From positions 380,970,179 to 381,034,178 of the forward strand of contig NC_081407.1 of the NCBI RefSeq assembly GCF_030272615.1: DNA of 64,000 nt, in the 5' to 3' direction. The notes beneath the pieces are model-generated. The model saw only the letters and a list, made by a program, of their open reading frames with translations. It was not told the DNA's origin and did no database searches. The translations under genes and the position numbers were made by a program. This document shows, in pieces, positions 11,143 to 25,408 of this stretch; positions within the stretch are counted from its first letter, which is position 1; each line of letters begins with the position of its first letter. The DNA comes from Cryptomeria japonica. Its lineage: Eukaryota; Streptophyta; Pinopsida; Cupressales; Cupressaceae.

Positions 11143-12515
11143 ACCCCCACAAGTGGTGCTACCCTCAACCTCGTTTTGGCAAGGTGGAGGAGCCATAGTG
11201 GACTCCTGGGATTAGGCACTCTAGTTCTACATCTCCCCTAGTTTTCACTAGAGCTGGGAAGAGGAAGATGTAAAATGTTTTGATGTAGTATTTATATTTA
11301 GTTTTACAAAAATAATTTGCTATTTTCTTTTTGTTTCAGACTATCAGCCATCAGCATTCCACATGAGAATGACATTTGGTATCCAATTTGCATTTAAATC
11401 AATCAAATATATCGAGACTTGGCTTGTTTCTTTTGTCTACTCATTTATTGACTCATTGGATGCATCTCCTCATTCAATTTTGCAAAAAAAAATGCATTTC
11501 TAATTAAATTTAAACAAATTTTTTAAGTTGCCGAGTTTTCTTTTCAGCCCTTAACAAGTTTTTGCTTTTAGCAAGTAATTCAACTATAACTGAAATGATG
11601 GCGGTTTTCTGAAAACAGATACATCTTTTGAAAAAACAGTCAACCCAACTCCCTATAGCCCTACCTGTTTTTAACCCTATATCTTAATAATGGACTACAA
11701 AATGTGCCTCAAAATGTCAAATCTTCGTTTGCAGTTTAACATTATGGATTGAAGAAGCTTGAAGTTTCTAATGCTAAATATCTTTATGTTCAGTTTTTCA
11801 TATTAAATATGTATGCTTCTAATTAAACAAAGTTGCATGCACTACGATGGTCAACCACGATTTAGGTCTTATGTGTTCATCCCATTCTGTGAGAGGACTT
11901 CATCAAATGATGATAAAGAGTCACTTTGATTGGCAAAAAAAAATCAAAATGGGAACAAAACTCCTGGAGGCTGCTTTGGGTACTATAAATTCGCAAGCCT
12001 CAATGGGAAAACAGCATTATGGTGGATAAATATATAAATAAAAAGAAATCAAGTTTAATGGTAGGACTTATAGGACTCATATAGTACTAAAAATACAAGA
12101 GAAAAGACATAAGATATTAAAATACAAGACTGTTATTAACGAACTTATATGGTACTTAAGAGTACGAGACAAACTTATGCAGTGATAAAAATTAAGAGAT
12201 AATAAAATAAGATTTTCGCAATCCATAGTAATCTTGGCAATCTTGGTAAGCAGGTTTCTGGAATCAGATTGTTAATCAAGAGATAAGTTAATCAACTCGA
12301 CTTCTCCAGCTTTCTCCAGCTCCAGATTCCACTGACCACAAACATATGTATGCCATAAACCTATACAAATTTCAATGTTCTTAAAAAGAGAAAGAACAAA
12401 ATCATTTAAATCAATGCACCCTGAAACATCATATATAAGATATGAACAGAATGTGGATAATAGACCAAAACGTATAACATGATCCTACATGGAGTTGAGT
12501 AGTGCAGATACAAAC

Positions 12516-14794
12516 CTCAGCTTCTCCATCCAGCTCCCCAGGAAAAGCTTTTTCTAAATGGATGTCCTTTTCTTCCCCATTTAGCTTCAAAAATTCTGTC
12601 TTTTGGGCATGCTCTTCGCTGGTGTCTCTAAAGCTACTGCCATTGTCATCATTAGATTTACCTTTTAGTGTCACCTCATTGTCTAGTAATACGCCACCGG
12701 AAGAATTATTAGAATCCAAATCAGCAGGAACAAGAGGATGAGATGTATCAACACTAGGTTCAATTTCAGCAGCAGGAAGTGACACAACGAAGTCTTCAAA
12801 GACGGGAAATTCTTCTTTTAGCATATTTATAGCTGCCCCCTGAGTATTGTCATTCCTCACATTTGCATCTTTTGGTTGGTTGTTTACTTCAACACAAACG
12901 TGCTCAGAACTCACCAAACATAAATCCTGTTCATCTTTACATTCAGCATGAAGGAGTTGAGGATCATCCAGCTCAACTGCAATAGTAGATCCCATTTGTT
13001 CAGGATTCTTTGTATCAAACAATGCTTGAGATGAAATCATGCAAAATCCCGTGCAAGAGTTACAGGGGAATGAATTGACCTTTATTGCATTTTGCAATGT
13101 TTGTGAAGCGGCAACATCATCAGACTTGTAATTGTCCACACCATGCAACATTTCAAATTTTCTAGATTCAGAGTTGTCTAAATTGGTTTTCTTTTCACAT
13201 CCATTGTGCTCCTGGAGTGTTTCGAGACCTCCTTGATCACTTGCCCCAGTTTCTAACCTTTCAGGAAGTGAAATATTATGTGCTTGATAAGCATTAGATT
13301 CATGGGTTTCTAACTTTTCTATGGATTCATTGGTGGACCGAGTAAGCCTATAAAAATCCCAACATTCATCTTTCAATTGTTTCCTTGTTACAGCATCATC
13401 TTGTCCATGAATGTCCAAGCTGATATCTTTCACATGTTCACTATGTCCTTGTGCAAGTTCTAGCCCTTCTTCCCCACCAAGAATAGTACACTCTAGCTTC
13501 CTTGGGCTACTAGACCGAAGCACCCCTTGAAATACGCTCATAGAATAACCCTCGTCAAAAATAGTGGTTGATTCAATCTTCTCTGCTGCTGTTGCTATCC
13601 TTTCTGAAGGTTTAGGATCATCTGCCTTAGAAACAACAAATTTGTGGGATACCAAGCTTTCCGAAAATGTATGAGCGCCAACTTGGCAAAGAGAAATGTC
13701 ATGAGACTCTGACTGTTCTATTGATCTCTTCTCATAGTTCACCTCTTCCAATAGTCCTCGATCCTTGTACCCAATTTCATCTTTTAAGGAATTCCCATCA
13801 AATGTTCCTAATTCAGAATTGTGTTTTATGATATCCTTGCCATGTCCATTTTGTTGCTCAGAAAGCCAATTCATTCCATCCTCATCTGACATAGCAGGCT
13901 CTCTCTCCACACAACTGTTGAAACTCTCTAATCCTCCAGATGGAATCAAGGAAAATCCTTCACTAGTATCCATGAATTTCTGGGAAGTAGTAACATCATC
14001 TGTTAGGGATAAAGAACAATCATAAATCACCATGTCTTGTATGGTTTCATACTCATTGTGCATGTGCTCCATAATATTGTTATTAGTATCTCCGATTTCA
14101 AGCTCGGATTGTTTGGTTGCTTCCATAAGACCTCCATCACACTGGTCAAAAGAAACAGCATTCCCCCCATCGCCTTCCTTGGTTGATAATTCAAGGCTTC
14201 CACAGCTTGTTATATCATCGATGTTTCTTAAAACATCCCAATCCCTCAATTTTCCAGGAGGAATTAATCCAGCACTCTTCGATGGAACAGGGGCTGGTCC
14301 ATTCCTCTCTGATACATTCTCTAAACTTTCTATATTCCCAACCTCATCTCCCCCAGATGCAGAAAACTCTTGGAATCCAGCGTTATCAAACGACCCACTT
14401 TTATATTCAACCCCATCAGAAATGACAACTTCCTCTGTATGAGAAGAAGGAGATGCAGATCCACCCACCATATCAAACATCCTATCTTTATCTTCCCCTT
14501 CATTTGCTTGAACAGGTGTTTTGGGACGAAAAACATCTTCCTCGTTCTCTTCTAATCGACAAGATTCAACTTTTGCTGTAAACCCAACATGGATTCAACT
14601 CCAAAATGACAAATTTATATGAAAAAACGCAAGTTGAATGAAAAGCCTACATTGCCTTATCCAAAATGTGATATGAAAATACAGACCCGAGAAAAGATTA
14701 GTGACATACCTGAGGGGCATGACGGCTGAGTATCTTGCAGAGCCTTCTCCTGCTGCTTCTTTGTAGCTCTCCGTTTCTTTGCACCCTTGGCCAT
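12516..14794 (-). CDS. Host gene of unknown function, acidic protein, exons 1 and 2
   Basis: Exon 1 (14794-14710, 85 bases) starts at an ATG with a TAA codon directly upstream in frame. It encodes a basic N-terminus, MAKGAKKRRATKKQQEKALQ, that could act as a nuclear or nucleolar signal. A 134-base intron has donor GTATGT at 14709 and acceptor TTTACAG ending at 14576. Exon 2 (14575-12516, 2,060 bases) is open throughout and ends at the likely donor GAG/GTTTGT. The joined exons give exactly 715 codons in phase 0. The protein is rich in Ser, Glu, Asp and Asn, with weakly repeated blocks such as GGLE and DDVTTSQ/DDVAASQ, and looks disordered. No catalytic domain or membrane segment is seen. This is the only intact-looking host gene in the window. 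Function is unknown, and downstream exons are not settled. Confidence 0.78.
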
Positions 14795-14849
14795 TTAACC
14801 AGACCCAGACTTGCAGTACACAACAATGTTGATATCGATTTAGATTCAC

Positions 14850-17800
14850 TGTGTGAGCACTCGTGGATTCAGTACTATATTAAGAGCTTATGTACTTTGC
14901 TTCACAAATCAAGAAGCGGCTAATGAGCGGGCAAATTATTCAAACTGGGCACAAAAAATAATGGTGGGAGAATATTCAAACTTAGACGCAAAATTATTGG
15001 AAATTTCATTTTAATTGCATCTATTCGAGCTTTCAAACTCCATGAAACTCCATGTACCCATGCGATTACTCAAGTCTATTTTAGGCTTATTTTTAAGTAG
15101 TGAAAGAATTTCAGCTTGAAAGAAAAAAGGAGGGGTTGAAAATAAGCAGTAACTATTTATTGAAAAAAATGACAATGGCATATTTCCATTTCTTTTTTTT
15201 TATATTTATTTGCCTTCAATTTTGTATTTGCTAACCAAAATAAACTAAGCAATAGCATGGAGACTTGCCCAAGCTCTCTCCTCTACTACATTTTGAAACA
15301 CGTATGTAATTTGTAATTGTTAATATTTAATAATATTTATTTTATATCAAATCTATATAATTATTTGGCTACTAAATACAAGAGTACTAGGTTTTAGATT
15401 AAAACTCTTTTCAATGCATGTTTCTACCTTATTTCTTAGGGCGTTGAGGCCTTGCACTTAATAAGACTTGATCCTTGATGGCTCATTTAAAATTATTCAA
15501 CTTCGCTAGAAAACCAAGTGTCTACTGATTTCTCTACCACTTTTATAATTATTTATAAGAAATAAATATTCCATCTATCACCAACAATAGAAACTAAACT
15601 ATGTGAGTGAATACAAATATTGATGAATTATCATAAATAACAATAGGGACAAAGCCCACAATAAACTTGAAATTTAATATGCGTTATGGATAGAAATTTG
15701 TATACTCGTGTTAAATTTTTTTCAATTTTGGATCTATTTTGAGAGAATGTCTTGATATGATTATGTAGTAACATGTGACATATTTTTGTATTAAGTTTGA
15801 CTTCTTTTCTTGATCCTTACCTTTATTTAATCTCACTTTCACACATTCGCATGCATGTGACTATTTTGTCTCTAATCCCTACACCTTTACATCATTATTA
15901 GCCCCAATCCCCATATGCCTAAGCCTTGCCTTGAAATCTAACACTCCTTATCCTAAGTCATTTCCATGACATGCAAGAGCAATCACAAATCTAACTCAAA
16001 CTTTAAATTGTTGACACCCACATAATTGTTGGTACATGTTTGTCAGATGATTTGCTTTGCCTTGGCATTTAAATACATTAATTTGATTGATCAAACAAAT
16101 CTATATATCCTCCAACTATCATATGAAATCATACAATACTAAAGAAGCATTGAATATAAACATTTCATTTGGCGCACTAAAAAGAATAGTACTTGCATCA
16201 AAATATATATATATTAGAACACTTACACTCATATGTTTTTTCTACCAACACTTGCTAAGGCCATAAAGATAACTATTCTATAGGTTGACAAAGGAGAACA
16301 TGAACTCTCACTATTCAACAATCTTCCCAATGCATTTTAAATATAACCAATCCTTATGTCAATGTAGATAATAAAAATTAGAGCAAACTAAATTGTAAAA
16401 TCACATAAATTCTATCGTATGAGATCCACGAATTATAGGAGAAATTTGCATTGTACATAATTAACTTGAAGCCACAAGATCCACCCATGAGTTTTTGCAA
16501 ATCTACACAAAAACCAAGGTGAATTAAAACCCTTCTATTTTTATAGACACAATGGTTAGTTTATACACAAGATCAAATTTAATTCTTCATTGTAGTTCCC
16601 ACCATTAAGTGCACCCTATCTTCACATTTAATTTCCTAAAATAACATTCAATTACTTTGATATTTATCCAACTCAATAATTTAGGCTAATTGTGTACTTT
16701 AATGGTTGCATTAATGAATTAACTCAGATAACCCCATGAGGAAAATGTGTTTTCCATTTTGATTTCAGTGGAGCCATTTGATCTTACACCATACTAAGGT
16801 TTCACCTTAGGGTTTATCCCTTCATTTCTCTTTATGTTGTTAGATATTTACTTTTTCATTGTTATATCAATTACTAGATCTTAATAAGATATGTGTTCAT
16901 ATTCGCTATTGATTTATTGTTATATATTAGTTCCTAAGCTTTGTGTTTTCTTCTAACTTTTTTTTTTCTGCCCTAACCACCCTTTGATTCATTTTTTTAG
17001 AAATTCATTTTCAAATCTAATGCATTACTAATATGAAACTAATTATAGTGTCTTATCATTCTTTTAATGACATGATACATTATTTGTCATGAGCTACTAT
17101 TATCACAATATTTCATAGAAAATAATGCATCAAAAAATCCTCCAAGCTAACAACACATAAATATGTGATGGAAAACCTAAAGACCTTCAACACCATAGTA
17201 TAATGAGAACACCCAACAAATTACACATATAAATCTTCGAACCCTCATTGCATGGGTAATGTCAATTTTGAAAATGATTAAAGAATTTAAAAGTCCACTA
17301 ATAAGACTCTCACATAGAATGGTGTTGCCAATGTCATCAATATCATCTAGTGTCAAAGAATGTGTTGAATCCCATAATTGTTACTCACACTCGTAGAGGA
17401 ATCAATCTAGCTTAGGGGTACAAAAATATCATCATAAATAGTGATATATCAGCTCATCAACACTCATCAATAAAATGAGAGTGATTTAGGGCCACTTGTT
17501 GAGAGTGAACATTCTCACATTCACTTTGGACACACTTATACCTAGGAGGGTGTTCCTAGAGGTATCCTTAATATGATCAATCACAATTGAAGATAAACAA
17601 ACTAAAAGTATTATAGTAAAATCCAATGTTCACTTTTCCCTAAGGATTATTCCTAAAGTAAAGACTAATTTATTGCATATAGAAGGTCTCTTTTAAGCTA
17701 ATATGAACATTATTGCACAAGTTTAATATAAAGGTACACAAAAAATTATTCTTTAAAGGATAAGCACTCTTATGGATTTCTACAAGTGCAAGTCTTTGGA

Positions 17801-20194
17801 TAAATTATCGAATCATGAGGTGCATACAAGCTACTAACCTAATCCTAAACAATTGAAATTTGTTTTTTTTTCAAGAGATTGATCGTAGACTTTTAGGACC
17901 AATGCCTAATCTATTAAGTTGAAAATTCATAATTTACCAAGAGAAGCAACACATTAAAATCACAATAGAATGCATATATTTACTAGAGATGTGATATTGA
18001 ACAATTAAACGTACTTAATAATCCCTCCCTGAACTATAAAATTTGTTATGGAGTAAAGAAGAGACCATAAAAAATAATGCTTGTAATGACTTGAAATGAT
18101 ACGACATTTATCAAATCTTTATTACAATCGTACTAGTAAATATCGGAAGAGGAAACACTAAGCTATAATATTGTCACAATTCATCACATAGAAGTTCCTC
18201 TTAAGGTGTACAAATAGAATTATAAGCACTATTTGAAATATAATGACCTCCCTACAATTTACAAAATGTGCTACTTAATAGGTGCCTAGACTTTCAAGAG
18301 TTGAAACCTTAGATAATAAGTTTGACGCTTGCATTTGTATCAAAATGCAAAAATGGCCAATTATTTGTTTATAGAATAGACATGTATATATATGGATTTT
18401 TTCTTGGTCACTTAGTTAGTTGCTCATGCGAATTCATAAATGTGACAAGAAAGACAAGTGAAATCCCATGAAGTTTGTGAGAAAGACAATTTGAAATATG
18501 TGTGAAGATCATCAACAACTAGAACTTAACCACTACATACATCGTGAATTGGACCTCATCATCAATCATTGTTGAAATTATATGTCAATCCATGCCCTTG
18601 GGTTGAACAAAGATATTTAGGTGAGAAAAAGCTCTTGAGAAGTTATGTAAAGAGACAAATTTGGTCATAAATGGCACCTTGGAAAATTTGACAAGTGATG
18701 GATGTAATCTAAAAGAAAAACAAATAATGTGAGATGAGAGGTCAAAGTAATAGTGTAGGGTTTTATTATAGGATTAGATGTTAGAATTGGACATGGGAAT
18801 GGAAATCTAGAAGTCCATAAAATAAATTAGGTGGATAAAGTGAGCAAATGAAGCGATTTGAACATAATTTGGAAAAAATATGTAGAAGTAGAGGTTAGGA
18901 TAGAATGTTGGAATGGAAGTTTGAAAGACTATTGGAACTCTACAAATGGATAAAAATTAATGACTTCAAAGATGTGATAAAATATGCAACAAAGGGATGT
19001 AGATCTAAAAGTAGGAACTTCCAAAAGTCCAAAGGAACTCTACATCACGATGAGAAATGAGTGGCAAGGTTATTGAGAATCTAAATGGGAATTGGATGTG
19101 GAACCAACAAAGGGAAGTGGAGGTAGAACTAGAGGAATTTAAAATGTCTAAAAGTACAACATAATTATGAGAGAAATAGAAACTAGAAGGAATGCAAGAA
19201 ATGATAGGGGGAGTGGAGGTCTATAAATCCATAAGTGGATGGAGAATGGAAGAATTTTGTTGAAACTTTGCATTCAAAAAATAGAGGGAATGGAAGATAC
19301 AAGAGTGTGAAGAAGAATGGGAAGACGGGATATGAAAAGGAAATGAAAGAAGTCTATTAGAAACAAGGTTGGCACTTTACAATTAGTGCATTTACAAGGC
19401 CTTTTTATCAAATTGCAATGCTTTCTAGGCCTCCAATGGCCAAAATTACAAATTTTGATATAAAATAAATCTAATACAAAATCTAAAAAAAAAACCTTGT
19501 AGATATGTAACACTCTTTAATATCTTTCCTACGCCTTTTCATTCTTGAAAATTGGAGTTCAGAGGTGAAAGATATGGCTTGTTGAAGAGAAAAAGTGTAG
19601 CACCTTCAACTTGCACTATTTGATAGAAAATGGTAGAATTTTTCAACAAGACCTTTGTGGATGGAAAGTGCTCATTTCCAGCTTTCTACAAAGTACCCAT
19701 TTGCAAAACTCTAACACTCGAGGCTAAAGTTATGCACTTTTGAAAAAGAAGGTGCTAAATACACATATTGAAAATGTCTCATGCCTTTTTTTATTTGATT
19801 TTCACAAAATTGTTTTTTGTATGTAAAAAATAGCAGATACCCATATGGTTTTACCCTGGGAATAGGACCCATAAATCATTTTTCTTACCAATGGGTGGAA
19901 GTTGGATTTCAGAAGGTGACATAAAAATGGCTCCAGAAAAAATTTTAAATTTCTCTAATTTTTTTACTGTGTCCTCCAATCTTTGATTTCAGGGAAATAA
20001 AAGTCAATCTTGACTTTCTTGGGCCAAATCAAATTAACTAAATGCTTATTTTTTCTTTAAATTGTTCTAGTTCTCCAGGTCATATGAGAATGCAAGAGAA
20101 GAGCATACTAGCTTTTTGATAAAAATATTAGCTATCTATTAGTCTCAAGTCTCTCAAAAATCAAGTAACAAGATGAACTATACCAAACAACATG
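14850..20194. other. AT-rich spacer, no gene recognised
   Basis: More than 5 kb with only short open frames and no recognisable retroelement motif. The first part, directly upstream of the host gene, should contain its promoter, but no single element stands out. The remainder is probably old decayed repeat. Confidence 0.55.
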
Positions 20195-20570
20195 ACTCAG
20201 ATGCCATGTTAGATTCTATGAAAAGTGAGAACCAAGGCAGGATCTAATGTTTGTCATACATCACATGCAACTCCAAGAAACACATGATCAAAGATTAAAA
20301 TAGTTGAATAAAGAGAAATTTAAAATGAGAGAAAAATAAAGACAAGACAAGAGAATTTGCATAAGACTCTTAATACTCTCATTGAGCTATCATTGAACTA
20401 GTGAAATTGAAAGGAGAGTGTTGAATATATTGAATAATAAGAGCAATTACATCCTAGAGGTGCATTAACTCCTACTCCCCATAAAAAGTGGGAGGTTTTA
20501 CCTACTTGGTAAGTGGGAAGTTTTAACTACTCTTATAAAAGAGAGTCAAGGAATATCTTTAGGGTTTCTA
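20195..20570 (-). mobile_element. Possible LTR remnant with a diverged initiator-tRNA-like primer site
   Basis: On the minus strand TGGCATCTGAGTC (about 20199-20212) resembles the copia primer site TGGTATCAGAGCC. The adjoining sequence tgttagattctatgaaaag begins with TG as an LTR would. No partner LTR or coding region was found, so this is a low-confidence remnant. Confidence 0.28.
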
Positions 20571-20599
20571 TTCCTTTGTTGCTATGAGGGGAAGTGAGT

Positions 20600-22017
20600 A
20601 AAATGTAAACAAATAATTTAAGCTAGAGGGATGAATGGAAATGACTATATAAAATACAATAAAAGAGAGATACATAACTGAAACTAAGATACAAATTACA
20701 AGACAATTAATGAAACTCAAATGTGCACCTGTCACAAAAAATTGAGCTTGACTGAGTCGGACTAGGGCATTGGGTGTTTTGGTCCCTATTATTGCATCGA
20801 GCTGCAAGTCTGGGAGCTACAAATTAAAGACCTGAGAAGCCAAACAACCAAAATCTGCTGAAAAGTCTAGAGGACCAAGGCATTGGGCACCCCGATCCCA
20901 AGGATTTGGGCCTCTGACTGTGAATCTTGGCTTTCCAAAAGATCGTAACTCCGTCAGATTTTTGTACCGGCACTTGCAACTTGAAAAATGGTATTTGGGT
21001 GGCTATATAGGGTCTTGCCTTAGTCAAACCCCTTGTTTTGGTGATTTCCACCTCCACAAATAGCCAATGTAATATTGGAATGTGTGTATGCCCTAGAATC
21101 TCATGTGTTTGTAAGATCACAATGAGTTAGAATGCAAACTAAAGTTATAACCTACACTTGGAATCAAACCATAAATGAACGTAATATAAATGTAAAAGCT
21201 TCAAATCACAAATGCAATATGGATGTAAGGAAATAATGTAAATCTAAAAACAAGTGATGTGAAACTCACACAAATATATGAAACCATACCAAACCCTAAG
21301 GGAGAGGTACAAGCTAATCAACAATTAGCGATCACTTTATTATTCTTCAATATCACCTAAGCTTTAATTGATGATGAAAATTGTTGATGAAGACTTGATG
21401 AATGCTTGATTTGTTGATTGTAGACTTCACTTAAACCTGCACTTTCACTTCACAAGAGGTCTCCTGCAATTGCCAGAGAATGGATCCTTCAAATGAGGAA
21501 AGGAAAGGCTATATATATGAAACCCTAACTTTATTTTTGATGATAGGCTAACCTATAAATGATATATCTTTGTACAAAGAAAGATTTAAATATTATAACA
21601 TCGCCAAAACATGATCTCAAAATTCGGGGAGAAAAAGTTGGGACCATGGTGCCGCATCATGGTCCGACCAACTTTTTTCCAAATTTCTAGGGATGTAAGG
21701 TATCGTAATTACAAAGTTAATCATAGCTTGGTGCAACAATCCAAAGTGTTTAGATATGCCAAATTAGGCCTTGAAGGTCAAAATAGGACCTTATCAAGAC
21801 TTAATAATTAAAGAAGATAAAAAGGGGCACACTTAGGGTTAAGGGCCCAATTTTCTAATGTGTAAAATGATGAGAGAGGACTTTAGATCTAATTAAATTA
21901 ATAATTAAATACCTAAAGTAATCTTGATAATGCAAAATTCAACACACTAAGACGGATGCTAACTTAAGTGTGGAATCGTACAACCATGATGAAGGGTGTA
22001 CAATTTACGACGCTACA
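20600..22017 (-). mobile_element. Possible 3' LTR of element A
   Basis: The segment lies just beyond the pol end of element A, where a 3' LTR should be. It ends with gacgctaca at 22017, much like a segment ending gacactaca at 59285. Both contain a similar gctatatagggt / gctatataaggg stretch. The left border is not defined and similarity is patchy, so this is tentative. Confidence 0.25.
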
Positions 22018-22633
22018 AATTGCACACCACATTTTGTTGCAATGGTGATTTTATTGTATATCTTGTGTCAAGAGTTTATGTGCATGTATGCACATATATG
22101 ATGATGTTTTTAAATGTTTGACATGCAATTTAATGCAACAATGATGTGTTTTATTGCCTTGACTAAATGCAACAAACATGATGAACATGTATGCCTAATT
22201 TATTGCAATTATGATTGATTGAACAGCTAACGTAGATTTATTTAAAGTGTCTTGATGATTAAATTGAAACATGTGTGATCTAATTAAACAACTTCACATA
22301 AGTGTTTAAATAAACACAACAAGTGATGATGTAATGTGCTCATGTTTAAGCTAAATATCAAAGTGATCCAGCTAACTAAATATAACATGACCTAACTAAC
22401 ATGACACATGGAATACTAAGCTATATGCTAACATAAAGAATATAATTTCTTAATCTATGAAAATATAAACCAGAAAATTAATCCAAGATAAACTAAAAGT
22501 TTGTCATGAGTGAAACAATGTACACTAAATAAAAAAAGAATCTAACTATCTTATGTAACATGCTTTAAAGAAAAAATATTTCTGGCATACCATTAGATAA
22601 AAAAGAGAGAAGGAAGAAAGGAAATTAAGCATA

Positions 22634-23048
22634 CTATCTATGTAGGTGGATAGCATTAATGGGATCCTTTAGAGGTGTACCTTCCATGTCCACTAGTTTG
22701 TAAGCACTTGAGTCGATTCAGTGATGATATATGGTCCAAGCCAATTCAAGTCAAACTTTTTCTTTTCATCTAAAAGTGTTTTATCTCATAAAGCACCAAG
22801 CAACCAACCGAGAAAGAACATTGAATAACTCACCCATTGTAGTTTAATTGCATAGTCTTTTTATAAGCTTCGATATGTACAAGAGCATTTACATGTTGTT
22901 CATCGATCACTTTAAGTTGTTGAAGACATTATTCTCTATGATAATTATCGTCAAGGATCCCCTTGAGAGAAACCCACAATGAAGGAATCTCTAACTCTAA
23001 AGGCATAATCACATCTAAACCCTAAATAAGGTTATAAGGAGTAGTACC
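22634..23048 (-). pseudogene. Element A: C-terminal end of gypsy integrase/pol
   Basis: Minus-strand translation in mixed frames gives hallmarks of the end of a Ty3/gypsy integrase: TPYNL, GLDVIMPLELEIPSLWV, LLDEKKKFDLNWLGPYIIT, and finally VDMEGTPLKDPINAIHLHR before a TAG at 22634-22636. The right edge is cut by element B at the duplicated GTACC (23044-23048). The matching upstream part of the same integrase resumes at 55101. The fragment is frameshifted and non-functional. Confidence 0.85.
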
Positions 23049-24479
23049 TATATGCGAGATTTTAGTGTAATCAGTATATCAAAATTGAAACTAGAAACTA
23101 ACATACCAGTAAAACTTTTGAATATAAAGACTAATTAAGATTAAACTGATATAAACAAGTTAATCCCCCAAGATGTGTCTCATTGTTCTCTTTCTCATAG
23201 GATTCCTCAAGTCAATGGTTGCTCTCAGATCATTGAGCAACTGACTTTTGGAATGACAACTCCAAGAATGAGTGATAATGGATGATGATCTACATGGAAG
23301 ATGCACCTAAGATATATATGATATGATAAGCTTACTTAGATATGGTTAGTTATGTTATGATGAAGATAATGATATGATAAAGAAACTAACAAGCTATGCT
23401 AACATGATTCATGGTGAAAATTCTATATCAATATGATCCTAAATGATTAAAATGTTAATTATCAAAGAGAGGCAAATACTTGATAAAAATTAAACTATAA
23501 TGTAGATGCATGAAAAACTTGGATAAGAATAATGAAGGAAATGAGGCCTATTTATAGAAGAAATGGGCAAATGAATGGTTAAGATTGAGTTATCTTAACA
23601 AGGGTTAGGATTGAAGGATACTCAATCCATGTGAGACTTTCAACCCAATCCCATGTTGACAAGTGTCATCATGAGGAGGCTTGAGAGGAGAGAGAAAAGG
23701 CATTAAATCCCTGAGAAGACATGAGGGTCACCCTAGGGGGTAAGGTTAGAGTTGAGTTAGTGGATAATCCTTTTGTCCAAAGGATAAACTCTTGTGCAAG
23801 GGTTAAAGAGATAACCATAGTCAAAGCAATGAATGTTTGAAGAGACCGTGGGTTAGATAAGGGTTGAGTTAGAGAGAAAGTCTCTAACCAAGGGTTGAGG
23901 TTGAGTTAACCATTAATGGATATTGAAGACTTTGGAGGTTAACTTGTTGGAGACACAAAGCCTTTAATTGTTTATGAAGACTTTGAGGGTTTTTGAGAAG
24001 TGACCTTCTCTTAAAGAATGTGCACATGCTTAAGGGGGGTGATTAGGCTTAATTAGGATGGTTTAGAGAATCTAGAAGAATATAGAAGATAATTAGTCAT
24101 GCAAGTGGATTTGTTGGGAGAATGCAAGTGGGGGGATATTTTTGGATTTAATTTTTGAAATAAAATGATTTATTTCAAAAAGGTGGATGACAACTTGCTT
24201 CTGAAAGATATTTAAATAAATTTGATTTATTTAAATATGATAAAGGCTTTAATTAAATGTAAATTTAAATAGGAAATGGGGATTTAATTAAATAAAAATG
24301 AATTATTCAATTTAAGGTTAGAATGTGGTCAATTAAATAAATTGAATAATTTATTTAATCAATAGAAGAATGTGGGGGGATTAATTAAATATGATTTAAT
24401 TAATAGAGAAATTTGATTTAATTGATTAAATAAACATTAAATATTTATTTAATTAGATGGTCGGATTTATACGTCCACA
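23049..24479 (-). repeat. Element B 3' LTR
   Basis: Direct-repeat partner of 53680-55100. It starts TATATGCGAG (the expected TG is mutated to TA) and ends CGTCCACA. By-eye comparison of roughly 1 kb gives about five or six differences per 100 bases, plus small indels. Confidence 0.93.
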
Positions 24480-24497
24480 TTTTGCCCCTCTTTGAAG
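24480..24497 (-). other. Element B polypurine tract
   Basis: The minus strand reads AAAGAGGGGCAAAA directly against the TG of the 3' LTR, as needed for plus-strand DNA priming. Related GGGGCAAAA words occur upstream in the 3' region. Confidence 0.75.
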
Positions 24498-25060
24498 TGA
24501 TGTGTGTGCACATGTTAGTTTAAAGAAAAGTCGCCTGATGATGTTTGATAAAAAAATTAATTTTTGCCCCAAATGTTGATTTGATGTAATGATAATGCAA
24601 TGATGCCCCCTCAGGAGATGAATTGGGGATTTTTCAATTTTTGAGAAATTTGTCGTCATTTTTTAATTTTTTCAATTCTTTGATTATGTTGATGATGTGA
24701 AATTGTTGGATATTCACAAAGTGATTCATCTCCCGAAAAAAAATTGATATTGGTTAGGGTAATAATCATGAAAAGGGGTAAAAATGCATTCCCATTTATT
24801 AAACCTCCCTTTTACCCCTTTAAAAAGGTAAAAAGTTAGAAAGAAGATTCATTTGTACACTTGTCTTCTTGTGATTGGTGATTTTGAGCTCGGATGAGAA
24901 GATGTCAATTTCGTACCACACTCACTGATTCAACCGCATTAGGCGGTACCAACGACCCGTCACATATGAACCATCGATAATTGACCAAAATCCACATGTA
25001 TTTGTAAGAATTTTGTTGATTATTGTCACGTTTTTCACGATTTAGGTCGGATTTTTTTTG

Positions 25061-25408
25061 TTTTAGCGCTTAGGATTGATTTTTTTGCGCATACGCAACA
25101 TTTTTCAGTGCATAGATAGCTAGGGTTTTGCATTTGCTCATCAGCATGATAGGGTAGTGCATTAGCATGATAGATTAGTGCATTAGCATGATAGATCAGC
25201 GCATTGGCCCTATAGATTAGCGCCTTAGCCCTATAGGTTAGCGCATGGGGTCCTTTTAGCATATTTGAGTCACAGGTTAGTGCTTTTGACTGAAAGTTTA
25301 TTGCATAGTTTTGTTTCAGTGCATTTACCTGGAAATTTAGCGGATTTGATGGAAAGATTACCACATTAAGGGCAGTGTAGCGCTTTTACAATATGTTTTA
25401 TCGCATCC
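25061..25408. repeat. TTAGCGCAT array of 18-21-bp period upstream of the antisense PMD gene
   Basis: About 17 degenerate units read on the plus strand as AGYGCATTAGCATGATAGAT and relatives (agcgcattggccctatagat, agcgccttagccctataggt, agtgcttttgactgaaagtt). The core TTAGCGCAT is the reverse complement of the ATGCGCTAA core at 37.4 and 39.2 kb. It lies about 0.6 kb upstream of the PMD reading frame, in the same orientation as that frame. Confidence 0.85.

Larger units (their letters stand above)
9245..12515. other. Presumed intron 2 or spacer between exon 2 and the candidate last exon
   Basis: About 3.3 kb of AT-rich sequence. It holds the possible exon at 9984-10124, a plus-strand open stretch at about 9757-9945, a pair of about 31-base direct repeats at 10449 and 10586, and a pyrimidine-rich block at 10979-11142. 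No transposon protein is recognisable. Confidence 0.45.

Noticed and set aside
11847-12029. Plus-strand 60-codon frame
   Set aside because: No domain, no splice signals that fit, and no related copy in the window.
12502-14442. Plus-strand frames opposite host exon 2
   Set aside because: Shorter, without splice logic, and mirror the low-stop composition of the real exon.
25061-25408. CRISPR-like regular array
   Set aside because: Units are degenerate tandem repeats without unique spacers, in a plant retrotransposon with no cas genes.
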